Of a stretch of 64,000 bases of DNA, positions 48,097-60,175 are shown piece after piece. The stretch is from Bisporella sp. PMI_857. Lineage: Eukaryota; Ascomycota; Leotiomycetes; Helotiales; Helotiaceae. The DNA lies in contig JAJSPD010000015.1 in the NCBI GenBank assembly GCA_021307315.1, positions 797,172 through 861,171 of the forward strand, given 5' to 3'. Position 1 is the stretch's first letter. Each line of letters begins with the position of its first letter. The position numbers were made by a program, and so were the translations under genes. Below the pieces are notes generated by a model, which was not told where the DNA came from, ran no database searches, and saw only the letters and a list, made by a program, of their open reading frames with translations.

Positions 48097-49066
48097 GACT
48101 GGACAATTGGACAGGTATGAGTCAAAAAAAGAGATATATGCAAAAGATGCTAAGTATGTACAGCAGTGAGTTTTGCAGAGTTCAGTGAAAGTGTAGAAAT
48201 ATTTTCTCCCCCATTTTGGGAAACTCGATCTTGAACTCCTTGCTTCTTGATGGCGGGGTCCTTCTCGGTCCCTTTTCCGTCAATCGCCGAGCTTGGCAGA
48301 CATATCTCCACTTTTTCTACAATACTTCGAATTCGACCTCCTCCAGCCTTGCTTTGCTTAAAACCACAACTCCATAGACTGCCATTTCGGTTCACAAACC
48401 GGGAAGCCAAAAACATGGCGAAGTTGGCAACCAATCCTTTTGGGCACAGTAACACTCTGTTTTAGATCCTTGTACCATTAGTTATACATGGAACAAAGAG
48501 CAGACAGCCGTTGTTGTGTCCAAATTTGGAACCTCGAGCTGTGACATATTTGCCCCGTAATGTTTATTCTTCGTTAGAAAGATAGGAAAATTGATATGCA
48601 GGACGGGCACCTTCCATTGATCTGAGTATCTGCCTCGCACAGCATCGGATCACGGCATGTACAGCCCATTATGTGCAAGGAAGGTTCCCGGTGCAAAAGG
48701 AAAGTGGTAGCAGAACTTACACGAAGCTCATATAAGCATTGCTTTTGGTTGCACGGTTCGAAATATTCTGCCCTTCAAATTCCAATGTCCCAAACTTCAT
48801 CCCAATTCTTATTTTGGAAATCCCTATCAAAATGACGTCAGGTTCTTCGAGTACAGAGCGCTTAACTAATTTGGTTACTCTATGGAATATGTCAAGCTAC
48901 CCTTGCGCGTAATGCGTCTGATACGTCGAACTAGGCTGAAAATTCAGATTTACTTTATGGGTAGCTTCCATAGTCTCCCTGGTAGCTCTCATCACTACAA
49001 CATGTCAGCTTCTCTAACTTTTCGCTACGGCTGATGGTTATCGAAAATGTAAGTCTTCCGTCATGG
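48097..49066. other. Intergenic, upstream of GAL7
   Basis: No gene seen. A 101-codon minus frame (48150-48455) and its antisense partner lack domains. This marks the transition from the conserved block to the accessory stretch. Confidence 0.5.
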
Positions 49067-49583
49067 TAGAAGAGGGGGAAATGGCGTACCGGCCTTGGTA
49101 TCTTAAACAGCTCCGACTCGGGACCATCTATTACGTTCCGGGATTTTCAATAGAGCCTCTTTCCATAGAGGACATATCAGCCGTTAAATCCGACACAATG
49201 AGGGATCTCCCCTACTAAGGAGCCATTTCCAGAAGATGATTTCCCAGACAAATGGGGTCGCAAGTCGAGACAGAAGTTTAATACAAATGAATCATCTTCC
49301 TCAGTGGAAGCTCAAGAACAGGATCTCAACGACATGACAAACTGTTAGAAAATTACCGAGTTCTCCAAGACAATACTGACATTGCCACATACGAATACGG
49401 TCAGTCTCCATTCCCTGAACTCCCAGATATGCCAGACTTTGAAATGAGTCCCAACAGTCAGCCTATCCAGTGGTGGAAAGCCAATATAGCTGGTTTAAGA
49501 ACTGCCAAATTCTTAACGACGATTTATTACGGTCGCCACTTTCGTTATATGGCCGCTGAGTTTGGACATGAAGAAAGAGGCTA
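49067..49583 (+). pseudogene. Degenerate regulator-like ORF fragments
   Basis: Two protein-like runs are separated by stops: PWYLKQLRLGTIYYVPGFSI and EPLSIEDISA (about 49105-49180), and further on PFPELPDMPDFEMSPNSQPI with WWKANIAGLRTAKFLTTIYY (about 49410-49530). The second run recalls the middle region of some fungal Zn2Cys6-type regulators, but I see no zinc cluster. The match is from memory and weak. Stops and small shifts between the runs, and no downstream continuation, argue for a relic. Confidence 0.3.
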
Positions 49584-50751
49584 AGAGAATGACCTAAGAC
49601 AAGTGCTAGGACGGCCGTGGGACTTAATAGTAAGTAATAACATGATATAAAGCCTCCTTAAATTGTGCGGCCGCTCTTATTAATATCAGTATGTCACCTT
49701 GTATACCTAGCGTAGGCTATTTTACATATTATAGGCGTGGCCTTCATGAACACTACTAATTCTTGGCAGCTTATGCTTGGGTACGGAATGGAAAGAGTTC
49801 GATCCCATAGCTGGTCAACTGATTACTGATGGTCACGGTCATATAATTACGTCTCCCCTTGTACGGTCTGTCGATATCGTTGTAGAATATAGCAACACAA
49901 AGCTCCACAAGAACTTTAATTCTCGTTTCGATCACGTAATAGGTACTTGCCCGAGGTAGGCTGTCAAGCACGATATTTTGCATATTGTCTGGAATCTTGA
50001 GTCTTAGTTAAGACCCGAATATTGGAACATGGGAATATCTGAACTCCTACTTTGCTAAGCTCTGATCGATACTGTTCTATCATGAACCCGCGGTGAGATC
50101 GGTAGATTCGCAAATTCGGGTAAGGCATGTCAATTACTTTTCACGGATTTCTGGTTAAATATGGTATCTCGGTCATGCTTACAGGGATTATTACAAGAAG
50201 TCTAGTTATACTCTGAACTATATGCTTATATTCAACGATATTATCGGCTTGAGCGCTGCTTGGCTCAGCTCAAAACCGTCCTGCGTTAACGTTTTACCTA
50301 TACCTAATGTGCATGATCGAGGGCTCTGAGGGATAATGAAGAAATATGCGCAGTCAATCGCAGAATTGTGACTATATTAGGTGAGGGTATTTACTCATTA
50401 TACGCTTTAATAGATAGCTGACAAACTCACAGAGCTCCAAATATTCGTTTCTCACAAAAGTCAATACCTATCTCCAAACACGCAAAGTGATCTGCTAGCG
50501 CCCAAGTTCAATGCGCAACTCACTTGCGAGGAAAGCATACAATACGTAGGAAAGAGCTAAGATATATAGGCAGCATTTCAATGTGTTCCCATTTCCTCAC
50601 CTGGTCTATCGGTATAAGCTAATGAGCATGCGAAGTAACCTGAAGATCCAAACGCCACTATCAAACACCATATTCATCAAGTCATAAAGGCTCCGGTCTA
50701 TGACTGTCACCTGAGGTTGTTGATATAGATAAATATTATCTACCAGACGTT
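49584..50751. other. Intergenic, no gene seen
   Basis: AT-rich with frequent stops on both strands. Short frames at 49771-49983 (both strands) have no support. Confidence 0.5.
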
Positions 50752-51484
50752 TCACAAGCTCGACGGGCAGCTACCCTCCCAGTTCGATTTCTCTAGCCGG
50801 TCGGCGAGGGTGGTCTCGTGTTTGGAAGTCTCATAAGCCCAACGTTGGAGCTGGTGGCCATAAGTAATGTCTTGATCCAAAGGGAATTGATCACCAGTAA
50901 GCTGTTCACCGGCGTGATGGTTGAAGTCGTTGGCCGTCCGATGCAATGTCGGTCCTTGTTGTGGCTGCGTTGCATATAATCGCAGAGGATTCGGTGGCAT
51001 ATAGGTAAGGGGCTGGTGGTCTTGGGCTGTAGCTTCTTGGAGGCCGACGACATAAGTCGAGATGGAGTTATATGGCTGACCAGCATGATTGGTAACCATT
51101 TGTGAGTGTTCGGTCTCTGTCATGCTTTGTTCGAACGCATACGGCATGGTTTGAGAGTGGCGGTCAGAGGGGTAATCTGAGTTGGCGATACCAACGCGAG
51201 GCTTGATTGCTGAGCATTCTGACGCTGACTCCGCAGGTGTCTGGTGGTCATCAAAGTACGCAGCCGTATCATTTTCCAACTCTGGTATACCCTGCGCCAT
51301 CTTAAGCACAAACTCGTCACGAGCGAGAGCATTGGTGACAGTCGATCTATCACCCCGAGACCTATGTTAGAGAGATACATTATTATGGTTCAAATTAAGC
51401 CCCTGCCTGAGGTAAAGAGGAGGGAACATACTTTCCTCGAGAGCCTCGTGAAGGCTTCTGAGACTTCTGTGAAGTACTTCCCAT
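50752..51484 (-). CDS. Orphan three-member family, copy A
   Basis: Two exons: 51484-51432 (53 nt) and 51361-50752, with a 70-bp phase-2 intron (51431-51362; GTATGT donor, TCTAAC branch, ATAG acceptor). The product is 220 residues. The short first exon is Ser/Lys/Arg-rich (MGSTSQKSQKPSRGSRGK). The second exon begins SRGD and runs through a His/Gln/Pro/Tyr-rich, probably disordered middle. It ends in the family motif QLQRWAYETSKHETTLADRL followed by EKSNWEGSCPSSL. No signal peptide, membrane segment or known domain is visible. The basic start would suit a nuclear or nucleic-acid-binding protein, but that is guesswork. The identical gene architecture in copies B (57902-58651) and C (60176-60869) shows a real gene. 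Function unknown. Confidence 0.75.
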
Positions 51485-51640
51485 AATGTGGCAACGGAAT
51501 GAAAGAGTATATATAAGGCACAGGGGTACAAGCGAGAAAGCGAGCCTTCAAGGAAATCGTGGATAGAAGTTTCAACTGAGCGAAGAGTGGTTTAGAAATT
51601 GGAGCTGATAGAATTAAAATAATGAGAGGTAAGGGAAGCC

Positions 51641-51650
51641 ATTATATAGA
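51641..51650 (-). promoter_or_regulatory. Putative TATA box of copy A
   Basis: TCTATATAAT on the minus strand, about 157 bp upstream of the copy A start codon. Copies B and C have a similar element at almost the same distance. Confidence 0.35.
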
Positions 51651-52837
51651 GCACAATGAGTTCATGAAAATGCGGACAGTGCGACGCCTGGCAAGAGGAA
51701 AGGTGTCCGCGGATGGATAACAAATAATCTCTAATCTCATTTACACCTTTTGCATAGCGCCGTTATCAAATAAACGACAGTAAATTGTGGGGAATAACAA
51801 TGGTGGACTTGCCATTTGGGAGGAAAAGCAATCCAACTTGACTGGGAACTGAAGTCGTTTGCCTAACGGTACAAGTTAGGTGTAGCCAGAGTCAGACGTA
51901 TTAAAAAACGCATGAGCGGTTCTACACAAATACACTTATGTCCCAAAGTGGCTCAAGCCCCGTGGCCTCCCCTAAACCATGCTGGATTCTTCGGGTGGTG
52001 GGGGACGCACCACCAGCCCGAGAAGAAGAAAAGATGCGCCCCCGATGAAAGGGTAATCGCGGGGGATCGGTTGCTCATCACCCGTTTCAGCGCTCACCAA
52101 TCTTCGGTGAGAGACGAGGAGACTTCAGATCCACATTTTGCATCCAAAGATCCTTGATCCCTTGCAGGATGCGTCCCGGCACAGGGACCCATAGTTTTAT
52201 GCTGACGTCCAACCTGTCTGTTTGCGGAATGCAGTAGATGGACACGTTATTTGGAGCATGGTTGGCATGGACCATCAACTCCCCAGGCGGGCGTGAACAG
52301 GTCACTCTATTTCCTGAAAGAGATTGTGTGCCGTGTGTAAGTAACATGTATACGAACTTTTGTCCATTGCGCCCCTTGCATACTTTTTCGGGCCCGTAGT
52401 AAGGTATGCCTTTGGATTCGGGATGCTTACTCGGGTACGGTTACAGGGGCGGGAGAAACCTGTACACAAATATCGACGAGGACAATTGTCTACACTTAGT
52501 CACTCGAAGCATCCGTTCCACGTCTGCAGGCCAAACAGGATTGGTGATGACATACACGGTATTCTTGTCATGCCTGCTCTCAACTTTTTGGTGGAAATGG
52601 TAGCAAGTTGCATCATAAAGGATTTCCGCACCTCAGGATTGTGAAAATTAGTTAGGCTCCATCCAGCCTTACCAACGTCGAATAGTCACCCTACAGAGCC
52701 GATACAATTTCGCCTCCCCACAATGTCACTACGTAGCTTAAGCTTTCTAATCAGCAAGCGACTATTGCATAGGCTAGGAATAGTTGTGCAATATTTCTTC
52801 TCATTTAATGCTGCATGTTGGAGGAAGAACTCTGGAC
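51651..52837. other. Intergenic, no gene seen
   Basis: Short unsupported frames at 51912-52157, 52087-52347 (minus) and 52360-52644. No repeat or motif of note before the hairpins at 52838. Confidence 0.5.
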
Positions 52838-52882
52838 CCCTGCGATTTGAAGGGCTTTTTTTATGCCCTTCAAATCGCAGGG
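52838..52882. repeat. Perfect hairpin 1 (18-bp arms, 9-nt loop)
   Basis: Left arm CCCTGCGATTTGAAGGGC (52838-52855) and right arm GCCCTTCAAATCGCAGGG (52865-52882) are exact reverse complements. The T-rich loop spans 52856-52864. It is repeated as hairpin 2 only 36 bp downstream. Could be a foldback element, a small-RNA precursor-like structure or a protein-binding palindrome. Confidence 0.95.
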
Positions 52883-52918
52883 ATCACCAGTGTAACCTTT
52901 ATACGCATTTTCAATAAT

Positions 52919-52961
52919 CCCTGCGATTTGAAAGGCACAAAATGCCCTTCAAATAGCAGGG
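52919..52961. repeat. Near-perfect hairpin 2 (18-bp arms, 7-nt loop)
   Basis: Left arm CCCTGCGATTTGAAAGGC (52919-52936) and right arm GCCCTTCAAATAGCAGGG (52944-52961) match at 16 of 18 positions. The arms are the same sequence as hairpin 1 apart from one change in each arm, while the loop and the spacer between the hairpins are unrelated. Confidence 0.93.
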
Positions 52962-54920
52962 AAAAGATTGTGATTGCCAATCAACAAGGGGTGGACCCAG
53001 TATTTTTCGGGACTTAGGGGCCAAACCTAGAGATCCTTCGAAGCCCTACTTTTACAGCTAGGTCTGCATATCCCACTTTCTGCTTTTAGTCTATAATAGT
53101 TTGAATATGGATGTGGTGATTCAGCTCACTGTATGGCTCAGTCTTCCGACCTCGAGGAGGCGAAGTGCAAACTATGACATGTGTTAATTGCCTTCCTTGA
53201 ATACAGATTGATATATGGGCGAAGGTAAAGTCAAAATTATGATGTCCCTTCTCGAATTGAGGAGTCTACTACTCTATCATGGCCACCATGATCGAAGCGT
53301 CGACAGAATACGTCGGTATTGCACCAAGGAATCCAAGCAATAGCACATATACCACAATCCGTGGAACCTATCATGCGCAGGGTTGCCTAATTTGAAAACT
53401 GGATGGCAGGTCCCAGTTCGCGGCAGAGCTTCTTATTATTGAACATTGGGTCATGGTTCCCGAATTCATTAGCTTATATGAAAATATTGTAGCAGTTGAG
53501 GCCAGCTATAAACAGCTATCATTGCTGAACTTTACACTCTGTGTTTCAAATAATCACGCAGCATCTTGGTTTTGCTAGAGTCTCTGAAATTTTGAAGCCA
53601 TAGCATTCATGAATAGGCTCTGGAGTTACAAGCATCAATTGCGGCCAAATACGTTGATGGTCTTCGCGCATTGCCTTTTGACCGGCCGACTTTCGAAGTC
53701 CTTCAAAGCCATAAGAAAAAAGAAAACTTCATTGGGTACTTTTCTAACAAGGCGATGCACTAATGTTTTTGTCTTCCCCGCAGCAAGGCTGAGATTTGAT
53801 AAACGTGTTTACCCTAGAATGACGCACTCTGTGTCATCCAACACTCAAGTAAGCAAAATTCGGGGTGTCTGACCGTAGAAGCACATACACCAACGGGCAG
53901 GGTGAGGGTAATTTCAGCAAGCACCACGCCTGATAGAACTCCAGACCTTAATATTTGGCTGTGGTAATTGATCACCTTATATTGTCGGTTAGGCAGCGCT
54001 AAGGTGCATCCCTGGAAGCATAGTTCAAATGCCTCGTCCTGTTAATATTTTGAAAGAAGAAGAAAAGCGGCTTCAGATTTCGTGGGCTAATGAAACGGAA
54101 GAGAGGCAAGCCTAATTCGCTTTTATAAGGTCGCGTATGGGCAAGACCTTATAGATGATTGCGCAACAACGCAGATTAAAAAAGAAGGGTAGAATTTTTA
54201 CAAAGAAAACTAAGGTAAGCGGCCGTGCTACTTGTCCGTTGCATTTTTTCTCACTTCCTCAAAACACTCCCCCAGAAAACCAGCTGTGCACTGCCTGATG
54301 AGGGATGTGTGCAGAAGTCGCTTGGCCAGAAAAGAGCGTAATAACACTAGTAAAGCGGATCATAAGAATAATGCGTCCGAGCGGTTTGGTGAGAATGCAA
54401 AAAAAAGGTTGAAAACATGCTAAATTTATTGGAAGATGTGCAACCTCTTAGAGGCAAATATATAAATCTTAAAAAAGTACAAAATCGGGATTGAAGTTTC
54501 AGAACTATTACTATTTGGATAAAGTTTTGAAAATCGTGGCTTTGGTATGGCATTTTTTGTATAGTTCTTGCGTGCTGAAATAATAGTCCGCCGATTTAGT
54601 TTCCAGAAGTGATTCCTCAGCCTCAGCCTAGGAAGATGATCATCCATCGAGACATCTCGGCGGAAGTGTGAATATCCACGCCTGCATGAATCGATGGCCG
54701 ATACCCTATACGCACGCTAGGGGTGGAGCTACTTTTTATTGAGGTAGTAATTTGTGGCTAAAATTTGTGAAGAAACTCATTCGGAATTGACATACTTACA
54801 TGTGGACCATGATCGTGCAATCGGGTTGATTTAGTGTTATGCAGGATGCAAGCCAAGGAATGCAGAGAAGGTGGGAGTGTTTTACTTTAGGGACCGCCTT
54901 TTCACCGCCATCTCGTCTCG
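52962..54920. other. Accessory intergenic, no confident gene
   Basis: An 87-codon plus frame (53609-53872) and fragments at about 54020-54350 (Lys/Glu-rich, stop-interrupted) look like relics but show no family motif. Confidence 0.4.
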
Positions 54921-55063
54921 CTTTTCCAGCACTTTCATCTTGCTTTTTCCAGCACTTTCATCTCGCTTTTTCAGCACTTTTATCTCGCTTTTCCAGCACT
55001 TTTATCTCCCTTTTTCAGCACTCTTATCTCCTTTTTTTGACACTATCATCTCGCTTTTTCAGT
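54921..55063 (+). repeat. About 22-bp imperfect tandem repeat
   Basis: Six to seven units of roughly TTTTTCAGCACTTTCATCTCGC with small substitutions. It lies inside a longer open frame (54839-55432), where it would encode a Phe/Ser/Leu-rich repeat; translation is doubtful. Confidence 0.85.
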
Positions 55064-55110
55064 GCCACCCATATCGCGCCATTCGTCGGGTTATTTTATT
55101 TCTACATCAT

Positions 55111-55432
55111 AATGTCAAGCTTGCATTATTCCGACCAAAGCTTAAGCACTCCTTTAGGCAGTCCGCTTTCCGATGCAGAGTCACTTTCCACACCGTACCA
55201 CTTAATTACCCCTTATCAGCAGCCTGCGTTCGAATGTATCGTTACTATACACACTTCGGTAGAGAAAGCCCTCGATCCTTTGGAACAGAAAGCACTCGCG
55301 TCAATAGCGAATGGCGGTGGCTGGGTGCCGAGAAAAGATACTATTCTAGGCCAAATAGAAAAGGGGGCGCTGGATAAGAACACCCCAAAGGACTCACTGT
55401 GGAGATGTATTACATCCAAAAAGGCGACCTAA
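55111..55432 (+). CDS. Hypothetical small ORF after the tandem repeat
   Basis: From the ATG at 55111 an intact frame of about 106 residues begins MSSLHYSDQSLSTPLGSPLS. It continues with a Ser/Pro/Tyr-rich segment, then ALDPLEQKALASIANGGGWV and a Lys-rich end. The frame is open upstream through the tandem repeat to 54839. No domain is recognised. A following frame (55399-55611) is strongly Lys/Pro-rich and might be a continuation with a frameshift. Could be a relic of element-encoded sequence or a chance ORF. Confidence 0.25.
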
Positions 55433-55611
55433 AACTAGTGATCATCTTAGCTTTGATTTACATCCACTGGAAAGAGAACTTAATACCCCAAAAGAAGAAG
55501 CCGCAGTCGAAGTCAAAGCTAAACCCCGGCAAAGAGGCCAAACGCTGGCCAACGGTTGCAAAGCGATTCCTTGTCGAAATATTGATAGGCATAAAGCTTC
55601 CTTCTAAATAG

Positions 55612-57535
55612 CTAAGGGGCTAAGTGGATTATGAGCAAGCTGAAGCGTAAGAAGAGTTTGCAGTAAACCGCATGCCTCGATTTTACATAGTCGCTTCCGT
55701 GAGAGCGAGAGAAGGCAATGAGGACCATGGGCTACGCTTATCTAAGCAGCCGCGAATAGAGTCATCTAAGCATAGAGATTCACCCAGACAGCTACCAGGT
55801 CCTACCCAGACGTTAATAGTAGTTATAAGGTCACACATACAAGGTTAGTTACAAGCAGCCCTGCAACAATCTTTGGGCTCATCAGAGCATTTCGGCCATA
55901 TTGATAACTACTTCATTGGTCGTTATGGCTTGGCCAAGCAAAATAACCAAGATTGGATTTCTGTGGACAGTAATAGGCTGAAAGGAGGTGACGCTAGTTC
56001 TGCGCCTTAGAATACTCTACCCGCTGAACAACTATTCGGATTGCGACTCAAATAGAAACTCATCCGAGTCCACCTTTGGGGGAGGGGGAAACAAGGTAGT
56101 GAAGGCGCAAAGAGAAGACGGCGCAAAAATGATGGTGGTCGAAATCAACCGGCGAAACGTACTAGAAAGGATACAGGTTTTAGAGTATTATTTAAGGCGT
56201 AAGAAACTATTATACTAGAACAGCCGAATATGTGTTTTTTATACTTCGATGGCTATCTGCGCGAGCTTCCCAAAAATGATTAAGTATTAGTTCTAAGTTA
56301 TAACAATTATATGGACTAGGATATGCAAATAGTAATGCCAGAATTGTCTTAGATCCAAACTTCATCAAGAGTTTTTAAACTTAAGTAAGAATATTCTTAT
56401 TAGTTCTTCACCCTTTCGTCTATCACCGTTTCGTAAGCTTAGAACCAGTTCTATTTTTTGTCTTCTCCCATAGTCTGAGTTCTCTCATTCCGATCCCCCA
56501 AGCTCTTAATTACCAGCGGGTATTCAAACGCTCAATAGGGACTAGGTGGCCTAAATTTGAGGGCAACGCCGTCTGGTGTAAAATCGTTAACTCTAGGAAG
56601 CACTTTCCGCGGATAGGTGAAAATAGAACCGTGCATATTTTGTGAAGAATAGAAAAGCTTAGAAATGTCGATAATGTTGATAGTGTGTCCGGATTTTTCA
56701 TAATATACTGAACATGCGTCAGGGTTATACATAGCTTTTCTGTTAACAGTGTACTGCTAAACGTTGAAGTAAAGTGTACAGATAGCATAGAACACTTACG
56801 AAGTAATAATAAGAATAGTAATCACATAGAGATTTTTGAAATGTGACTTTCGCCGTCCAAAATCGAGCCTTTGCCTCTGTTAAAGCAACCGTTTTATCGA
56901 AAGCCCACAAACCCTTAACAAGCACGGTTTTTAATCTTAAGACCACTTTTATATCGAATCTTACAGTAATACTATCTTTCATAACTAAAGTTGCCCAAAG
57001 ATGAAAACAAAAATAATGACTTAACTTCTTCCGAACTATATAATATCTATATCTAAAAAAAAACTCTTAAAGTAGCGGTAAACTAGGATTAGAGGCTGGA
57101 GTTGCAAAATCCTGTACTTAGTTTGAATCGGCATGACAAAAATGCTTGCCTTATTATTCCTTTTCAAAGCATCGTGTAAAGTACAAGCAATTGAGACCTT
57201 CTTAGCTCTCTGATCGTAGAGCGGCTTTAAATCCATTTTATTACTCAGCTCCACCCCTATGCTCAGGAATCCCGCAACAACTGGAAATTTATTTATTGAT
57301 GCTGACTTTAAAGAGTAAAGCTTCGGCCTTCCAACCGCCATGTACATGCGGCCTGAATTCAGGCATTTAAACGCAACTTGGCGTATCTTACATGTGATTC
57401 ACTACGCATACACGTGTAATTCAAGCCACAAGCGGCAGTGAAAGATGTAAAGGCAGCAATAGTTTACTTTTATTTTATTTATATATTTTTTCCGCTAATT
57501 AAACTAACTGATGAAGCGAGCTCAATTAGCTCTCA
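55612..57535. other. AT-rich accessory stretch, no confident gene
   Basis: Minus-strand frames at 56510-56982 and 57036-57347 read fairly protein-like but are separated by stops and have no family motif. They may be debris of one decayed minus-strand gene ending near 56510. Confidence 0.35.
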
Positions 57536-57865
57536 CTAGGGGAGGTGATAGGGTCTCACTAACAAGGCGAAGCCTGCGAAGTTAACGTCAGCGAATTTGC
57601 GGCCGGTAAAGTAGGTTTCAGCCGCTAAAGCTATACTTAGTAAAAGAAATAAGCAGAGTAAAACCATGTTTAATTTTGTTATTATTTTTTGTCTAAAAGA
57701 GCCATCCGGTTTGAAATTTGGCCAGCATTTCCTCCATGACAGCCAGTTCAGCAGATACGGAAATATGCAAAAGAGGAATAATAGAAGTCCATATCCTGCG
57801 GCCACACATTCGTCACATATATCATACTTCGTAAGTCGTTTTATGTCTGAGCTAGTCAGTAACAA
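57536..57865 (-). CDS. Hypothetical small membrane protein ORF
   Basis: A 109-codon frame with a CDEC pair near the N terminus. Two hydrophobic segments follow (GYGLLLFLFCIFPYLLNWL at about 24-42 and MVLLCLFLLLSIALA at about 67-81), separated by a basic loop. It would make a two-span membrane protein. Its ATG lies only 36 bp downstream of the stop of orphan copy B on the same strand, with no comparable ORF behind copies A or C. It could be the 5' end of the decayed gene suspected further left. No family recognised. Confidence 0.3.
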   Translation of the reverse strand: MLLTSSDIKRLTKYDICDECVAAGYGLLLFLFCIFPYLLNWLSWRKCWPNFKPDGSFRQKIITKLNMVLLCLFLLLSIALAAETYFTGRKFADVNFAGFALLVRPYHLP

Positions 57866-57901
57866 TTGCCAGAACCTAGCTGGATGATGCTACATACTAC
57901 C

Positions 57902-58651
57902 CTACAGCCTGGGCGAGCAGTCGGCTTCCCAGTTGGACTTCTCGAGCCTTTCGGCAAAGGGGATTTCCTGGTCTGATATCTCGTATACCCAGCGCTGGAG
58001 CTGGGAGGAGTCGATTACGTTGTCGACGAGCTCTTGGTACGGATGATCGTGGAGCCTTTCTGGCCGGTGGTATGATGGCCCAGCCTGAGAGGCACATTGT
58101 GGCATATAGTCAAGTGGCTGGCCCTGCCCAGTGTAGGACGAAGGGGCATCCTGGATGGGAACCGAATATGCGAGGTTGGTGTAAGGGGAGGCATGGTCAA
58201 AAGTTGTGGTGCCATCACCGATGGCTCCTTGTGGATAGGCGATGCCAGGTATAGGCAGAGGACTGTTTGTCGAGGCATGATGCTCTACTACCACAAGTGA
58301 GTAGTCCTCGTGTAGCATGGCTGGGCATTGGTCATACTCCTGAGCATCTGTAGATCTAGCGCAAATGTGGGCCGGGTTGGCAATAGTATTTGGCTCTGGG
58401 TGAACATGATACCCATCCGAGTATGGGGCGGTGGTATCATGGCCGGTATTTGCGGAGGTGGCAGGTGGTGTCTCGGGTGAGTGCTCGTGAGCAGCAGAGA
58501 CTCCCGTCGTGGTGTTTTCGTGAACTCGAGAACTATGTCTTGAAGAGCGGTGTTATTATATCTTCACAGGCATTCGCTGAAGCATGAAAGTAGCCTACCT
58601 CCTTTTCACTGCCTTGGAAGACTTCTTCCATGCCCTGTGACTGTCTGGCAT
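57902..58651 (-). CDS. Orphan three-member family, copy B
   Basis: Two exons: 58651-58599 (53 nt) and 58532-57902, with a 66-bp phase-2 intron (58598-58533; GTAGGC donor, CATAG acceptor). The product is 227 residues. The first exon is basic (MPDSHRAWKKSSKAVKR), and the second opens SSRVHENTTTGVS, aligning with SRGD of copy A and SQVK of copy C. The middle is rich in His, Pro, Ser, Thr and Tyr and contains LDYMPQCASQAGPSYHRPE, comparable to TYMPPNPLRL of copy A. The C terminus is SQLQRWVYEISDQEIPFAER followed by LEKSNWEADCSPRL. The large divergence of the middle against the retained ends suggests that the C-terminal motif is the working part. Function unknown; intact. Confidence 0.75.
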
Positions 58652-58814
58652 AGTTAAAGTTTGAACGGGTAGGGTCATGTAAAGAAGCTATAAATGTAAA
58701 GTGGGACAATATTGTATCCAAACTGAGAGGAGAGTCACTGAATATGTAGGTACATGTTGGAGCAAAGAAAGCATTGAGGATAAGTGAAACGGGTTTTTTC
58801 AATGGGGGAGTGGT

Positions 58815-58822
58815 CTTATATA
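58815..58822 (-). promoter_or_regulatory. Putative TATA box of copy B
   Basis: TATATAAG on the minus strand, about 164 bp upstream of the copy B start codon, matching the spacing in copies A and C. Confidence 0.4.
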
Positions 58823-60175
58823 CGTGAGAATTGTGCAAAACACCACCTTGGAGGACGAATAAAATACTATACTATCACCCTTGCTGCAGGATGAATTCCG
58901 GGCCTTTTTATCAGTTGGATGGGCTTTGACAAGATTCATTTTCAATGTATCAAAGCGGAAGTGAGTTTTGCGGACCATAGAAACGAGGCAAACATAAATG
59001 GTTCCTGTCGCCCGATTTGGTCACCGAAAATATACTGTAATATGAAAGTAAATTACTTGTGCACAGGAATTAATGTTAACAGCTCCCATGTACCAAACTG
59101 CATCTGCATTATTTCAAGACTTTCGTCGTTATGTGAGTTTTTCCTCCACAGCGTCTAGACAACAAAATCTTGCATTCGATAGAGAAACCGGGAGCAATAC
59201 CGGCGTAGGTGCTAAAAACACGTAGACATCCTTCAGACAAGGTTTATGGGACTTTGACTCTATAACCAAGACCTCTCAATATGTAGCTTATTCTCGAGCA
59301 AATTTGCTCAAAACAATGAAACGCAAATGTTCAATCTAAGTGACATCTGTTAGTGACATAAGTAAATCTTCTATCTGTGTTTAATGTCCTCGCACATTCT
59401 ATAACCCCTCATTTGTGTAACCCCGTGATAAAGTTGTGGTACGCGTGTACAGATGGGCGGTGACTAAGCTTTTAACGCGAGTTGGCGGCCATGAATCTCG
59501 CCTGTGCTATGAACTCTCACATGGCGGTGTGTCGTGCCTCGAGACAAAGGCATTGTTTCCAAACCATCCCGCCGTCAGATTCCTACGTAAAGTTGTGAAG
59601 AGGTTAGCTCCGGACCCAGGAGTACATAATGCTCATTTGTTAAACACTGGCGCTATTTCTCTGGTCATTGTTGCATCCCTCAACCTGCTATCAGCATCAA
59701 CAGAAAAATCTTTTTTGTATACTGCTTTTATTGCTCATCACCTGTAATACTCCCATATTTGTACGGATATGTTTAAAAATATTATATATCTGGCGACCAT
59801 ATGGCTCGCATTTTGAAGTTGTAAAAATGGTGTCTTGCTTTGACACCTGATCTGGAATCGCACAAAATTTTCAGTTTACTATTCCGCCAAAACAAAAAAT
59901 ATCCACAAACAAGCAATAAAGAACTGTCAACTTCCCTATTTTTGTCATAAAATGTACCTTTAGCAAGATGCAAAGTACGTAAACAGTAAATTGTTTTAAA
60001 ACTTTGAATTCCTTTTATAATGTTAATTAGCACCAGTTAATCGCATTGTAATATAACATGAATACTGGAACGCTATATATAAAAGTCTATTTATCATCTC
60101 GTCATAAAAAAAACCCATTTGTAACGGTCAACGGCGACTTCTGGCTTAATATAAGTCATATAATATGCTTTCACT
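58823..60175. other. Intergenic between copies C and B
   Basis: AT-rich. A 103-codon plus frame (59436-59747) and a minus frame (59782-60033) show no domain. Confidence 0.5.
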
